Positions 1 through 9,277 are shown, counted from the first letter of the stretch. The stretch: DNA of 64,000 nucleotides from Caryophanales bacterium UBA4694 (GCA_002404835.1 DHKM01000035.1:102981-166980), one strand, 5' to 3'. Translations and numbers: made by a program. Notes: generated by a model not told the origin, from the letters alone.

Positions 1-90
1 TCTGTGTCTTATGAAGTAATTTCCGTTATCTTCTACGATGATTTCTTCGGGATCAGAAAAATCCCCTTTTCCGATATAAATATAGTTCAT
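1..90 (-). CDS. Partial gene, N-terminal 30 codons of unknown protein
   Basis: An open frame starts at an ATG at 90 and runs off the left edge of the window. The visible residues begin MNYIYIGKGD and are rich in Asp and Glu, which looks like real protein. It lies 32 bp after the end of the AEC permease gene on the same strand, so the two could share a transcript. No clear Shine-Dalgarno sequence precedes the ATG. I do not recognise the family from 30 residues; an overlapping plus-strand frame here looks like a shadow. Confidence 0.5.
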   Translation of the reverse strand, partial: MNYIYIGKGDFSDPEEIIVEDNGNYFIRHR

Positions 91-122
91 AGCTATATTA
101 TAAAGGAAAGGGGACTGATTTT

Positions 123-1175
123 TCAGAAAATCGGAAGCGTCAGACAAAGTTTGATGAGAATGAAGCAAAGAGGAATCGAGATGACACAGAAGACCGTAGA
201 CAGGAAAATGGAATCACTGGCAAGATAGCCTTCCTTCTGGAAATTGACACAATAAGCTGCAACAACGGCGCCGACAGGAGCTCCGTTTCCGATGACTAAA
301 GCAGCTAATTGATATTCGTTGAAGGTGAACAAATGTGTGGCTTGAAGGACTAGACAAAGAGAAAGGATAATGAGAGGTACGACAATCGTTCTAAGGGCGG
401 CTATGAACCAGGCAAGTTTGTTTTTGATGGCTGAAAGGAAATCGCATTCTCCTAAGGTAACACCAATCATCAGCATGCAGGTCGGTGTAGCCATGCTGTC
501 TCCGAATTGAAATATTTTATATAAAGCAGGACAAGTTTTATCAATACGAAGAAACCCGTAATTCGTTCCATTGATATTGACTTGGAAAATATGGTTCTGT
601 ATCAACCAAATTAACAAACCTGAGAACATGCAAATCATAATCGGATTAATAAAGATGCTTTTTATTGTTTTTCCAGCTGTTTCTTTTGTCATCTTGATAC
701 CTGAAATCGTAAGGTAAGCATAAATATATGTCATAAAGCGGAAGGCGATTGTCATCAAGGATGCTGGAATGAGGACGTCAGATATATGATTGGCATAGAT
801 AGCTTTCAAAATCGGAGTAGAAACAAATGTAAGTTGACCGATGGCAACGAAGATTCCAATGATTCTTCGTTTGTTTTTATTGACTTTGATGAAAATCAAT
901 TCAGAAAGGAGCAAGGCGATAAGATAGAATACGAAATCAAAAACAAGAATCAGGATGTTACCGAGGAATTCTTCTTCATGGAAATCACTCATAAAGGCAC
1001 AAAAAGCCATGCAGGGAATTGCAACATACATGATGATGGCATTGATGACTTTTTTGCCATGTTCATTGATGATGTTTTTTCTTCGCAAGATGAATCCGAT
1101 GAGAATAAATACGATCGAGGCGATGATTGCCCCAAGGAAATTCTGATCTGTGAAAATTTGTTTTATGATTTCCAT
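123..1175 (-). CDS. AEC (auxin efflux carrier) family transporter
   Basis: This 350-residue hydrophobic protein has about ten membrane segments in two halves, the AEC family layout. Motifs seen include the N-terminal FILRRKNIIN region with the following INAIIMYVAIPC helix, and a late GNGAPVGAVVAAYC segment. Bacterial members export or exchange organic acids such as malate across the cytoplasmic membrane; the substrate here cannot be told from sequence. The start is supported by GGAGG five to six bases before the ATG. A TACAAT hexamer near 1205 may be its -10 box. The length is slightly above the roughly 310 residues common in the family. Confidence is high for the family, low for the substrate. 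Confidence 0.88.
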   Translation of the reverse strand: MEIIKQIFTDQNFLGAIIASIVFILIGFILRRKNIINEHGKKVINAIIMYVAIPCMAFCAFMSDFHEEEFLGNILILVFDFVFYLIALLLSELIFIKVNKNKRRIIGIFVAIGQLTFVSTPILKAIYANHISDVLIPASLMTIAFRFMTYIYAYLTISGIKMTKETAGKTIKSIFINPIMICMFSGLLIWLIQNHIFQVNINGTNYGFLRIDKTCPALYKIFQFGDSMATPTCMLMIGVTLGECDFLSAIKNKLAWFIAALRTIVVPLIILSLCLVLQATHLFTFNEYQLAALVIGNGAPVGAVVAAYCVNFQKEGYLASDSIFLSTVFCVISIPLCFILIKLCLTLPIF

Positions 1176-1271
1176 AATGACCTCCGAAATACATTATGGA
1201 TTGTACTCTTTTTTTTCTATATTAAGGCCTTGTAATTTTCCAATTGAAGCGTTTTCTCAGGGTCAAACCAC

Positions 1272-1310
1272 AAAAAAACTCCAAACGCATTGAAAACGTT
1301 CGGAGTTTTT
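1272..1310 (-). terminator. Rho-independent terminator after htpG
   Basis: On the minus strand AAAAACTCC and AACG pair with CGTT and GGAGTTTTT around a loop of about nine bases, followed by a T run. It sits just downstream of the htpG stop codon. Confidence 0.85.
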
Positions 1311-1321
1311 ATCCTTATACG

Positions 1322-3259
1322 TTATTTCTTCAAAGAGAGGATGAGTTCGTTGAGATCCTTGACAAACTTTGCTTTGTCGTCGATTTCAAAACCTTCGGCA
1401 AGCATGGCTTCATTGTAGAGAACATTGCTTAAAAGGGATACCTTGTGAGAATCTGTCTCGCCTTTGACGGCCTGGAAGAGGGCATTGTCCGGATTGATCT
1501 GGAGTACCTTTCTTGCTTTGGCTCTTTCATCCGGATTGTTCTTTGCTTCTGGATTTTCGGAATTGAGTACATTCTCCATGTTGAGGGAAAGACCATCCAT
1601 GGTAGCGATACTGACAGGGTTTTCTCCGAGATTCAATGCGAAGCTTACATCATCCACTTTATCCTTCAAAGAATCTTTCATCATATCAATCAAGGCTTTG
1701 TTGTCTTTTTCCAAAGTCTCAACTTGTTTTTTCTCTTCAGCGCTCAAAGATTCTTTATCAAGCGTAGTGATGTTCTTGAATTCGACATCATCATATTTCT
1801 GCATCATGGTCAGGGCGAATTCGTCCACATTTTCGTCCAAAAGAAGGACATCCATTCCGTTCTTTCTGAAGCGTTCCATTTCCGGAAGCATCTTGATGCT
1901 TTCCAAAGTCTTTCCGGATGCGAAGTAGATGGCTTTCTGGTCCTTTAGCATATTCTCTTTATATGTTTTGAGGGAAATCGGCTTTTCGTTCTTGAGTGTG
2001 TGGAAGACAAGAAGATCTTGGAGCATGTCTTTCTTCATTCCATAAGTGGAATAGATACCGAATTTGATGAAATTTCCGTATTCTTTGAAGAAGGTGAGGT
2101 ACTTCTCATAATCTTCGTCCTTAAGTTGTTTAAGACGGTCGACAATCTTCTTTTCCAATGCGGTAGAAATCTTAGAGAGTATCGGAGATTTCTGAAGCAT
2201 TTCTCTGGAGATATTGAGGGAAAGATCTTCGCTGTCGATAAGTCCGCGGACAAACTTGAGATAATCCGGAACTAATTCCTTGTTTTTCTCTTCGATGAAG
2301 ATGCCTTTGGCATATAAAGCTAGACCTTTTTCGTAATCCTGGGCATAGAGATTATATGGAGCATGGCTTGGAATATAAATCAAAGCATTGTACTCCAACA
2401 TACCTTCTGCTTTGATGTTCATTGAAATGAGAGGATCTTCGTAATCGTTGAATCTTGTTTTATAGAAATCAGCTAAATCCTTGTCGGTAACATCCTTCCT
2501 TGGCTTATTCCAAAGCGGAATCATGGAATTCAACGTGTCCAATGAATATTCGTCATGGAATTTCCCTTCGATTTCTTTTCCATCCTTGTCTTTATCCGGA
2601 ACGGAATGCTTGCAATTCATGACAATAGGATAACGGATGAAATCAGAATACTTTTTGACAAGTTCCTTGATTTCGTATTCTTCGAGATATTTGGAATATT
2701 TTTCATCGTCCTCATCATCTTTTAGATATACTCGAACGGCTGTTCCGCTATCTTTTAAGAAATCAATCGGCTTGTCTTCGATGGAATAAGTCTCAATGCC
2801 ATCAGAAGAGAAGACATAGCTTTTACCTTCCAGATCTTTAGTATAGACTTCAATCTTTTTGGCAACCATGAAAGCAGAATAGAAACCGACACCGAACTGA
2901 CCTATGAGATCGACATCTTTATTCTTATCTTTGGCTTCCTTGTATTTTTCCAGGAACTCCTTGGTTCCGGATTTGGCAATGGTACCGAGGTTCTTCTCGA
3001 TATCCTCTTTGCTCATACCGATACCATTATCCTGGATTTGAATCCATTTTTCCTTATCATCTTTTTGAAGAAGGATTTCATAATCCTTGGTTGGGTATTT
3101 TCCGGAACTGGATAATGCCAGGATTTTGTATTTGTCAATGGCATCCGATGCATTGGAAATAAGTTCACGAAGGAACACTTCCTTGTTGGAATAGATGGAA
3201 TTGATCATCAGGTTCAGCAACTCTTTGGATTCTGTTTTGAATTTTTTCTCTTCAATCAT
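1322..3259 (-). CDS. htpG: HtpG, Hsp90-family molecular chaperone
   Basis: This 645-residue ATP-driven cytosolic chaperone has the usual bacterial length. The N-terminal GHKL ATPase domain shows RELISNASDA, IQDNGIGM, GQFGVGFYSAFMV and GTAVRV, which bind ATP and Mg. A middle client-binding domain (about 230-480) and the C-terminal dimerisation domain follow, without the eukaryotic MEEVD tail. I chose the ATG at 3259, not the longer frame starting at 3292, because AAGGAGA lies at proper distance before it and the family starts at this point. It is monocistronic: a terminator follows and a promoter with a CIRCE operator precedes it, so it should be a HrcA-repressed heat-shock gene. Confidence 0.97.
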   Translation of the reverse strand: MIEEKKFKTESKELLNLMINSIYSNKEVFLRELISNASDAIDKYKILALSSSGKYPTKDYEILLQKDDKEKWIQIQDNGIGMSKEDIEKNLGTIAKSGTKEFLEKYKEAKDKNKDVDLIGQFGVGFYSAFMVAKKIEVYTKDLEGKSYVFSSDGIETYSIEDKPIDFLKDSGTAVRVYLKDDEDDEKYSKYLEEYEIKELVKKYSDFIRYPIVMNCKHSVPDKDKDGKEIEGKFHDEYSLDTLNSMIPLWNKPRKDVTDKDLADFYKTRFNDYEDPLISMNIKAEGMLEYNALIYIPSHAPYNLYAQDYEKGLALYAKGIFIEEKNKELVPDYLKFVRGLIDSEDLSLNISREMLQKSPILSKISTALEKKIVDRLKQLKDEDYEKYLTFFKEYGNFIKFGIYSTYGMKKDMLQDLLVFHTLKNEKPISLKTYKENMLKDQKAIYFASGKTLESIKMLPEMERFRKNGMDVLLLDENVDEFALTMMQKYDDVEFKNITTLDKESLSAEEKKQVETLEKDNKALIDMMKDSLKDKVDDVSFALNLGENPVSIATMDGLSLNMENVLNSENPEAKNNPDERAKARKVLQINPDNALFQAVKGETDSHKVSLLSNVLYNEAMLAEGFEIDDKAKFVKDLNELILSLKK

Positions 3260-3281
3260 GTTTTTTATCTCCTTGAAAGAT

Positions 3282-3309
3282 ATTATAGTCACAAATTTGG
3301 CACTTTCAA
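3282..3309 (-). promoter_or_regulatory. htpG promoter
   Basis: On the minus strand a -35 box TTGAAA (3304-3309) is separated by 16 bp from a perfect -10 box TATAAT (3282-3287). The -35 box lies inside the CIRCE operator, so bound HrcA would block RNA polymerase directly. Confidence 0.8.
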
Positions 3310-3323
3310 GTATTGAGTGCTAA
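3297..3323 (-). promoter_or_regulatory. CIRCE operator (HrcA binding site)
   Basis: The minus strand reads TTAGCACTC, nine bases, AAGTGCCAA. This matches the CIRCE consensus TTAGCACTC-N9-GAGTGCTAA with a perfect left arm and two mismatches in the right arm. It overlaps the htpG promoter. HrcA control through CIRCE is known mainly for groESL and dnaK operons, so its use at htpG is notable. Confidence 0.9.
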
Positions 3324-3328
3324 ATAAA

Positions 3329-3349
3329 AGATCCCTTTTATAGGGATCT
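3329..3349 (-). terminator. Terminator of the hypB operon
   Basis: AGATCCC and GGGATCT pair around a seven-base loop, and on the minus strand TTTATTT follows. The stem touches the stop codon of the TIR-like gene, separating this operon from htpG. Confidence 0.8.
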
Positions 3350-3755
3350 ATTCGCTGTAGTCATTAAGCACTCTTCGGAATTCTCTTTCTGGACTGTCTC
3401 CATCTAGATTCCAGGCATAGGGTTTGAATTCACAGGAGAAGATTTCTTCGTATAGTCCCTGGATTTTCTCTTCGAACAGGTCTTCAGGGGTTCCGTCTTT
3501 TTCATGGTAGAGAAAAACAGGCATGACTTTTAGGTGATGGATGGAGGATTCCATATACTGGTTTTTCAACCAAGGATTGAATTTAAGTATATTTTCCTTG
3601 TTCGAATAGAGCGTTAGAGCCAGGAGGATAACGTGTTCTTTTTGGATGCTTTCTTCAATCGGTATCATCCGATATCCGAGCTTTTCAAGGGCAAGAATAA
3701 GGTTCTTGGCTTCTTGCTCTTCCAAAGAGGTGAAGGAAATCGAGAGTTCTTTCAT
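3348..3755 (-). CDS. Small putative TIR-like protein coupled to HypB
   Basis: This is a 135-residue soluble protein with no signal peptide or membrane segment. Its pattern of an initial ISFTS strand, a helix, the LEKLGYRMIPI strand, an HVILLALTLYSN strand and a VMPVFLYH strand is like that of divergent TIR or related flavodoxin-like folds, in which strands alternate with helices. I see no obvious catalytic glutamate motif, so the assignment is tentative. The ATG overlaps the hypB stop by 4 bp (ATGA), so the two are translationally coupled, which suggests a shared job or at least matched amounts. It could equally be an uncharacterised protein of the nickel pathway. Confidence 0.6.
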   Translation of the reverse strand: MKELSISFTSLEEQEAKNLILALEKLGYRMIPIEESIQKEHVILLALTLYSNKENILKFNPWLKNQYMESSIHHLKVMPVFLYHEKDGTPEDLFEEKIQGLYEEIFSCEFKPYAWNLDGDSPEREFRRVLNDYSE

Positions 3756-4423
3756 TTTTGGTATTCTTTGACGGTTTCGATAAGATAGTCTTCCAGCTTA
3801 TCGATGCCTTCGCCTGTTTTTGCAGAAAGGGGAAAGAATTTTGCATTTGGATTCAATTTCAAGATCCGTTCCTTGGCTTTGGAGACATCGAAATCAAAGA
3901 CAATCTTGGTATCCATCTTTGTAAAGACGAAGATGTCCCCTTTTTCGAACATAAGAGGATATTTGAGAGGCTTGTCATCGCCTTCTGGAACGGAAAGGAT
4001 GACTAGTTTTAGATTTGCTCCAGTATCGAATTCGGCCGGGCAAACCAAATTTCCGATATTCTCCAAAAAAACGAGATCAAGATTGTCTTCGCCAAGAAAA
4101 TCCATGGCTTCGTCGACCATTTTGGCATCTAGATGGCATTCCCCCGATGTATGTAGCTGGATGGTTTTCACTCCGGTTTTCTCTTTGATGGTATTTGCGT
4201 CGACGATGGCATCCATATCGGCTTCGATTACTCCGATTCTAAGTTTGTCCTTGAGGCAGTTGATGAGGTTAACAAGAAGAGTTGTCTTTCCTGATCCTGG
4301 ACTGGACATGATGTTGACTAAGAAGACCCTCTTCTCTTTGAGCTTTTCACGGAGTTTGTTTGCTCGTTGATCATTGTTGGCAAAGACGGATTGTTTTACT
4401 TTGATAATTCTGGTTTTGTCCAT
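3752..4423 (-). CDS. hypB: HypB, nickel-delivery GTPase
   Basis: This 223-residue SIMIBI-class GTPase normally hands nickel to [NiFe]-hydrogenase or other nickel enzymes with its partner HypA. Visible are the P-loop SSPGSGKTTL (about 40-50), the metal-site GECHLDA with the Cys-His pair, the second metal motif NIGNLVCPAEFDTG, and the G4-like TKMD. The N-terminal CxxCxC high-affinity nickel motif of some HypB proteins is absent. No hypA, hydrogenase or urease gene lies in the window. The nickel-type CooC ATPase 15 kb away could be functionally linked, but that is inference. The start has GAGGAA upstream. Confidence 0.9.
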   Translation of the reverse strand: MDKTRIIKVKQSVFANNDQRANKLREKLKEKRVFLVNIMSSPGSGKTTLLVNLINCLKDKLRIGVIEADMDAIVDANTIKEKTGVKTIQLHTSGECHLDAKMVDEAMDFLGEDNLDLVFLENIGNLVCPAEFDTGANLKLVILSVPEGDDKPLKYPLMFEKGDIFVFTKMDTKIVFDFDVSKAKERILKLNPNAKFFPLSAKTGEGIDKLEDYLIETVKEYQK

Positions 4424-4453
4424 TTTTTTGTTCCTCGTTGTTCTTATTGTACT

Positions 4454-6133
4454 TTAAAACGAAGTTAAAGTGTTATCATTCGGCTGATTTACCAAGCAGT
4501 CTAAGTAATCGATCTTGACGCTATTGAATCCCGTATAACTGTATTTTTGATTGTAATATTGTGTGGATGAATCATCGCTTACTGTAAAGATTCCACCTAA
4601 CAAGACTTCAGAATTCGAGGTATTTTTTGAATCGTAACTTATGGTAAGGAGGATACCGGCAGAGGTCAGTCCTCCTAAAGAGAGAATAGACTGGAATAGC
4701 TGTGTGGTTAGATATTTTGCAAGTGGACCATCATTGTAGAACATGGATGTCTTTTTTGCTTCGTCATCACCAGTATTTAGGACGAAACGGAACATTTCAT
4801 TTTGGAGATAATCGAAAATCAATGTGATGTTTTCGTAAGAATCATAATAATGGTCGTAAGTTCTACCTTCATCAATATATTTATCTTTTACAATGACTTC
4901 CATATTTCCGTCTTCTTTATTTACTTCGAAATTGTAAACACCATCATAGGAATTGTTATGAAGTTCTATCAGTCCATGACGTGTAACGGAAAAAGTTTCA
5001 TCATCCTTGTTTTCTTCTATGTATTCATCGGAATAATCGAAATAAATGTAATTTTTCGTATAATAGCATTTTCCTATCGGAATTTTTGTGCCATCCCTTT
5101 TGGTAAAAGTTCCCAAATCCCGGTAATAGTTGTGGTTCTTACTTAACTTGTAGATATTTTCAATGGCAGGAAGTAGTTCAGGTTTTTGTATATGATTGGT
5201 CTTTAGGTATTCTTCCAGCCTTGTATCGTTCTTTGTGTCATTTTTCCTGAATGTAAGAAAAGCATAATCGGAATCATTGAAATAAAGCGAAACTTTGAAT
5301 TCTGTTGGGGATATGACTTCAAAATCTCCTCTGGTGGTACTTTTCAGCACATTCTGGATTTCTTCTGTTGTGAAGGATTCAAACTGGGCGACCTGAAGGA
5401 AAAAAGACTGGATCAAAGTCGAGTTGTTCTCGATAGGATAGAAATTATCTTCGGATAATGTCTTTGGAAAAGAAAAGCCGGAAAGGTTGGCTAAGGTGAT
5501 GAACATGCTCTGATAATTTTCATAATAATTTCTTAAAAGCACAGGATTTTGAATCTGATCATTCACAATTTCATAGGTGAAAACTCCATCATCGGAATTG
5601 CCAAAGCCATGACTTTCCGTATCGTTTTTATAGATGATACTATCCTGATAATATTGGATATAGGATGTGACATTGTTCAAAGACTGTATGTTCCAGTCTG
5701 TTTGGATGGTATATGTTTTTTCGCGGATGAAATTTTTGATAACATTGTCAGGTACCATGGATTCAGTGACTTCGATTTCCTTGGTTGCTTTTACGGAATT
5801 GTCTTTTTTATATTTGGCCGTTACTATTGCTTTTCCCAACGCGATTCCTTTGACAATACCAGTTGAAGAAATTGTGAGGATGGATTTATCCGAAGAAGTG
5901 AATTCAACCATGGAAGAATCGAGTTTCTCTCCATCCAGCAAAACAGAAAATGTAAAATATTCCCCTTTGCCGATGTTGTCTCGTCCTTCCAGGGCAAGTT
6001 TCTTTTTTATTGTTTCCGTTTGAGAATTTTGGGAACTCGTATTTGTTTTTTTGTTAGATGCAGTGCTGTTTTTTCCACAGGAACTAAGCAAAATAGCCAA
6101 GGAAAGAAGAATTCCCTGTTTAAAGTGCTTCAT
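4454..6133 (-). CDS. Large lipoprotein with Big_2-like domain
   Basis: This 559-residue protein begins with a signal peptide ending in the lipobox LLSSC, so it should be anchored to the outer face of the membrane. A Ser/Thr/Asn linker follows. An Ig-like Big_2 domain sits at about 45-122, with the typical SSDKSILTIS and GIVKGIALGKAIVTAKY pattern. The remaining 430 residues, rich in Tyr, Asp and Asn, match no family I know. The gene starts 14 bp inside the end of the leucine-rich-repeat gene upstream, with AAGGAG before its ATG. It is the last gene of a three-lipoprotein operon, and hypB follows after only 30 bp. Confidence 0.85.
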   Translation of the reverse strand: MKHFKQGILLSLAILLSSCGKNSTASNKKTNTSSQNSQTETIKKKLALEGRDNIGKGEYFTFSVLLDGEKLDSSMVEFTSSDKSILTISSTGIVKGIALGKAIVTAKYKKDNSVKATKEIEVTESMVPDNVIKNFIREKTYTIQTDWNIQSLNNVTSYIQYYQDSIIYKNDTESHGFGNSDDGVFTYEIVNDQIQNPVLLRNYYENYQSMFITLANLSGFSFPKTLSEDNFYPIENNSTLIQSFFLQVAQFESFTTEEIQNVLKSTTRGDFEVISPTEFKVSLYFNDSDYAFLTFRKNDTKNDTRLEEYLKTNHIQKPELLPAIENIYKLSKNHNYYRDLGTFTKRDGTKIPIGKCYYTKNYIYFDYSDEYIEENKDDETFSVTRHGLIELHNNSYDGVYNFEVNKEDGNMEVIVKDKYIDEGRTYDHYYDSYENITLIFDYLQNEMFRFVLNTGDDEAKKTSMFYNDGPLAKYLTTQLFQSILSLGGLTSAGILLTISYDSKNTSNSEVLLGGIFTVSDDSSTQYYNQKYSYTGFNSVKIDYLDCLVNQPNDNTLTSF

Positions 6134-7811
6134 ATTGGCTCCTTGTTATAGAATAACTGACGGTGGAACGGCTGTCGTCGTAATGGAACATGGTGTCTTT
6201 GCCATAGGCATTTTCAAACTTGTCTGCCTCAAAACAGATATGGATTTGTTTGGCTTCTTTTGTGGTAGAACAGAAAGCCATGGTTCCGATACTCTTTATG
6301 GATTTCGGAAGATAGACTTTGCTGAGATTGACGAATTCAGCAAAAGCATATTCCCCAATCGTTTCGATTCCGTCGTTGAAACTGATTGGTGATATTTTTG
6401 GGCAGCTTTCGAAGGCATGATTACCGACTTCTTTTAAAGATGACGGGAATTTTACAATTGTTAGCCCAGAGCATGAATAGAAGGCACTTTCTTGAATCTT
6501 TACCAAAGACGAAGTGGAAAAGTCCATCTCTTTTAGTCCATAACAATTGATAAAGGCACGGCTTTCGATTTCTTTTAAACTGGATGGAATATTTACGCTT
6601 GTCAAAGACTGACAGTTACTGAAACAAGCTTCTTGGATCTTCTCAAGTCCATTTGGTAGGACAAGGGAAGTAAAAGCACGGCAGTTATCAAAGGCTCTGC
6701 TTCCTATTTCGGTAACAGTCGATGGGATATTGATTTTTGTAAGGCTAAGACAGCCTCGATAGGCATTGGAACCTATTTTTGTAAGATTGGAAGGAAGTGC
6801 CGAGACCGTGGTCAACTTGGAACAATTTTCATACGTAGAGTCCGGTAGAATTTCATAATCGAAATTCAGTTTAGCTAAAACTAGATTTTTGTCGTTCTTC
6901 AAAACACCTTTTCCAAATTCTTGGATGGATGACGGGAGAGTGATTGATGTCAGGCCTTCGTTTTCGCTTAGAGAAAGATCCTTGAGTATTTTTAAATTAT
7001 TGGCTTTATTCAAATTGAGGGTTGTCATATTCTTCAATGCGGCTAGACCACGATATCCGATTTCTTTAAGGGAAGAAGGAAGAGAGACACTTTGGAGAGA
7101 CATATTACCATAAATGGCATAGTCTCCTAGTATCTCTACTCCATTTGGAATATCAAATGTCGTGTTTGTTAAGGCAGTGGGATAGTAAAGGAGTTTTTTT
7201 CCGTCTTTTGTGTAAAGGATACTATGATCGACTTTGAAATAATTGCTATCTTTTTCCAGTTTGAATCTTTCTAGACTAGTACAAAGATGGAAAGCATCGC
7301 TTCCGATTGTCTTCAAAGTTGATGGGATGACAATTGTTTTTAAACTCGGACAATCATCGAAAGCAGATTCTTGTATTTCTTCTAATCCCTCTGGAAGATC
7401 AAGCTCTGTTAATTCGCTGTCAACTATCATTCCACGAAAAGCATTCTTCTGGATGACTCTCAGTGATATTGGAAGAGTGAGCTTGTCGATTTGGAGATCT
7501 TGGAAGACACTTTCTTTGATTTCTCTTACTGGAAGCCCATTATATAGTTCCGGTATTACGATTTCTGTGTCTGGACTTAAATATTGGCTTACAATATAGC
7601 CGTCTTTGCTTTTATTCAATTCAAATTCTAAGCCGTCTGTATAATACGTTTTGGAGTAATGATCACTAGTTTTGCTTGGTGTGGTTTTCTGACTGGTTTT
7701 GCTTGTCTGGGAAGTATTCTGTGAGGGAGAGGAAATGGGATTTTTCTGACATCCAGTCAGTGAAATGGTAGCTAGTACTACTACGAATAATAGTTTATTT
7801 GCTTTTTTCAT
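6120..7811 (-). CDS. BspA-type leucine-rich-repeat lipoprotein
   Basis: This 563-residue surface lipoprotein has a signal peptide and lipobox SLTGC, then a Ser/Thr-rich linker. From about 70 to 540 it has roughly a dozen LRR_5 (BspA/TpLRR) repeats of the form CxxLTxxxIPSSLKEIGxxAF, for example SAFDDCPSLKTIVIPS and NAYRGCLSLTKINIPS. BspA-type repeats in other bacteria bind host or matrix proteins; the ligand here is unknown. The repeats end abruptly about 20 residues before the C terminus, and no cell-wall sorting signal is present. Its ATG overlaps the preceding gene by 4 bp, so translation is coupled. Confidence 0.92.
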   Translation of the reverse strand: MKKANKLLFVVVLATISLTGCQKNPISSPSQNTSQTSKTSQKTTPSKTSDHYSKTYYTDGLEFELNKSKDGYIVSQYLSPDTEIVIPELYNGLPVREIKESVFQDLQIDKLTLPISLRVIQKNAFRGMIVDSELTELDLPEGLEEIQESAFDDCPSLKTIVIPSTLKTIGSDAFHLCTSLERFKLEKDSNYFKVDHSILYTKDGKKLLYYPTALTNTTFDIPNGVEILGDYAIYGNMSLQSVSLPSSLKEIGYRGLAALKNMTTLNLNKANNLKILKDLSLSENEGLTSITLPSSIQEFGKGVLKNDKNLVLAKLNFDYEILPDSTYENCSKLTTVSALPSNLTKIGSNAYRGCLSLTKINIPSTVTEIGSRAFDNCRAFTSLVLPNGLEKIQEACFSNCQSLTSVNIPSSLKEIESRAFINCYGLKEMDFSTSSLVKIQESAFYSCSGLTIVKFPSSLKEVGNHAFESCPKISPISFNDGIETIGEYAFAEFVNLSKVYLPKSIKSIGTMAFCSTTKEAKQIHICFEADKFENAYGKDTMFHYDDSRSTVSYSITRSQYEAL

Positions 7812-9277
7812 TTTGTTTCTCCAAGTTGGTAGTTCAAAAGATAATCTGGAATGGTTGTTTTTGATAAGTCTTTATAGGTTATTGTTCTTACAAGTTTTGT
7901 CTTAGTGGATTCTCCCACGGTAACGTTTCCTTCCATTGTAATCTTGGATATATTTTCTTTTGAACTGTCAAGATATACTTTAAGTTCATATCCCGAACTT
8001 TGCTCAAATATAGGAACCAAAGCACCGATACAATATTCATAGGTGGAAAGATAAGTGGTGAAATATCCATCTTCCTCTTTGAAGCAGTCAGGAGAAAGAT
8101 AGGAAAAATAAGGAAGAAGGTCGATAAAATGATAAGTATCGTCTTCTGCCCCTAAGTAAGAATTGAGTTCTTTGGACTGAAGAACGCTGTGCGGTTCCAT
8201 TGCATCGAAAGAGATAACATAAGGTTTCTTGCCTTCCGACGTCATTAGATTTTTATAGCAAAGGTAATAATCGTATTCTTTAGTTGTTGTTTCTCCGCTT
8301 TCGTCCTTCAGGGTGAATTCCCTGGACCTCTTTGCATTGCAGAAGATGTTATTGTTATCTATACGATATTGATAGGATTCGTCTTCGTTTGGCGCAGACA
8401 GATAATGGTCATTGAATTCGATGGTATAGTTTGATGCATTTTTGATTTTGTCTAAAGCGGATTTAAGATAGGCATGGTTTTCGCTATGAGCATATGGCTT
8501 TATGGTTCTAGGGGTCGTGGAGCCGATATTATAGGCATCTAGTTCAAAAAGAAATTGATAGGCGCTTTGATAATCGTCGTCATCGTTAGATGCGTCAAGT
8601 TGAATTCTAAAACGATCTATTTGATCGCCGTCATAATGGAATGCCAATTGTGTGACAACCAACGTCATCCCACCTTCTAATGGTTTTGTAACTTCATACC
8701 CAGTGAGGAAATAAGCCAGGTTCTTTTTGTCGGTATTATTCACGAATTCATACCAGTCCGGCATTTTCCGGATACCTTTTATGTTCTTCACTTCCAAGTC
8801 TTGGAATGGATTCTTCATCTTCTCACTGTATAGGTCATTGCTTGGAATGTCTAATACTTCATTGGTTAGGAGATTTAATTCATGGGAATGGAATTTCCCG
8901 TCTTTTCCCTGATAAAAAGATTCGCTTGTCAAAAGATCATCGGTCGTTTGATCTGATTCTTCGTAATAATAGGAACTTTGGTTTACTTCAAGAAGGCAGT
9001 TGTTTGTTTCTTGATTTTCGCTGGAAGACCCTTGAGAAGAATAACTGGATGTAGATATGACTGTACCCTTTAAGGTAAAACTAGTCGTAAAGGCTTCAAG
9101 TCCTTCTTTTAATTTTGTATAGGTCCCTTTGGTGGATACGATACTAGGTTGCTGTTGTTGGCTGTTCGAAGTTTTTTCACTCGGATTCGAAGGGGATGAT
9201 GGTGCACTTTGGCTTGGTGAGCAAGACGCTAACAAGGCCAAAGATAACGATAAGATAAAGCTAGTTTTGTGATTCAT
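7808..9277 (-). CDS. Lipoprotein of unknown function, first of a three-gene operon
   Basis: This 489-residue protein has a signal peptide with lipobox LLASC followed by a Ser/Pro/Gln-rich linker to about residue 50. The mature part alternates short beta-strand-like stretches with acidic Tyr-rich segments. I recognise no family, although the layout resembles the LolA-like or DUF lipoproteins common in Erysipelotrichia. The start is supported by GAGGAAAA. It heads the operon that continues into the LRR and Big_2 lipoproteins with overlapping stop and start codons. The promoter must lie in the divergent region 9278-9413. Confidence 0.8.
   Translation of the reverse strand: MNHKTSFILSLSLALLASCSPSQSAPSSPSNPSEKTSNSQQQQPSIVSTKGTYTKLKEGLEAFTTSFTLKGTVISTSSYSSQGSSSENQETNNCLLEVNQSSYYYEESDQTTDDLLTSESFYQGKDGKFHSHELNLLTNEVLDIPSNDLYSEKMKNPFQDLEVKNIKGIRKMPDWYEFVNNTDKKNLAYFLTGYEVTKPLEGGMTLVVTQLAFHYDGDQIDRFRIQLDASNDDDDYQSAYQFLFELDAYNIGSTTPRTIKPYAHSENHAYLKSALDKIKNASNYTIEFNDHYLSAPNEDESYQYRIDNNNIFCNAKRSREFTLKDESGETTTKEYDYYLCYKNLMTSEGKKPYVISFDAMEPHSVLQSKELNSYLGAEDDTYHFIDLLPYFSYLSPDCFKEEDGYFTTYLSTYEYCIGALVPIFEQSSGYELKVYLDSSKENISKITMEGNVTVGESTKTKLVRTITYKDLSKTTIPDYLLNYQLGETK

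Noticed and set aside
4..228. 74-residue plus-strand open frame at the left edge
   Set aside because: It overlaps a more convincing minus-strand gene start and the end of the AEC gene, with no ribosome site of its own.
786..1235. 149-residue plus-strand open frame inside the AEC gene
   Set aside because: It is an antisense shadow: extremely rich in Asp and Asn, as expected from reading the opposite strand of a membrane protein gene.
3752..4423. A hydrogenase maturation cluster
   Set aside because: Only hypB is present; no hypA, C, D, E or F and no hydrogenase subunit lies in the window.
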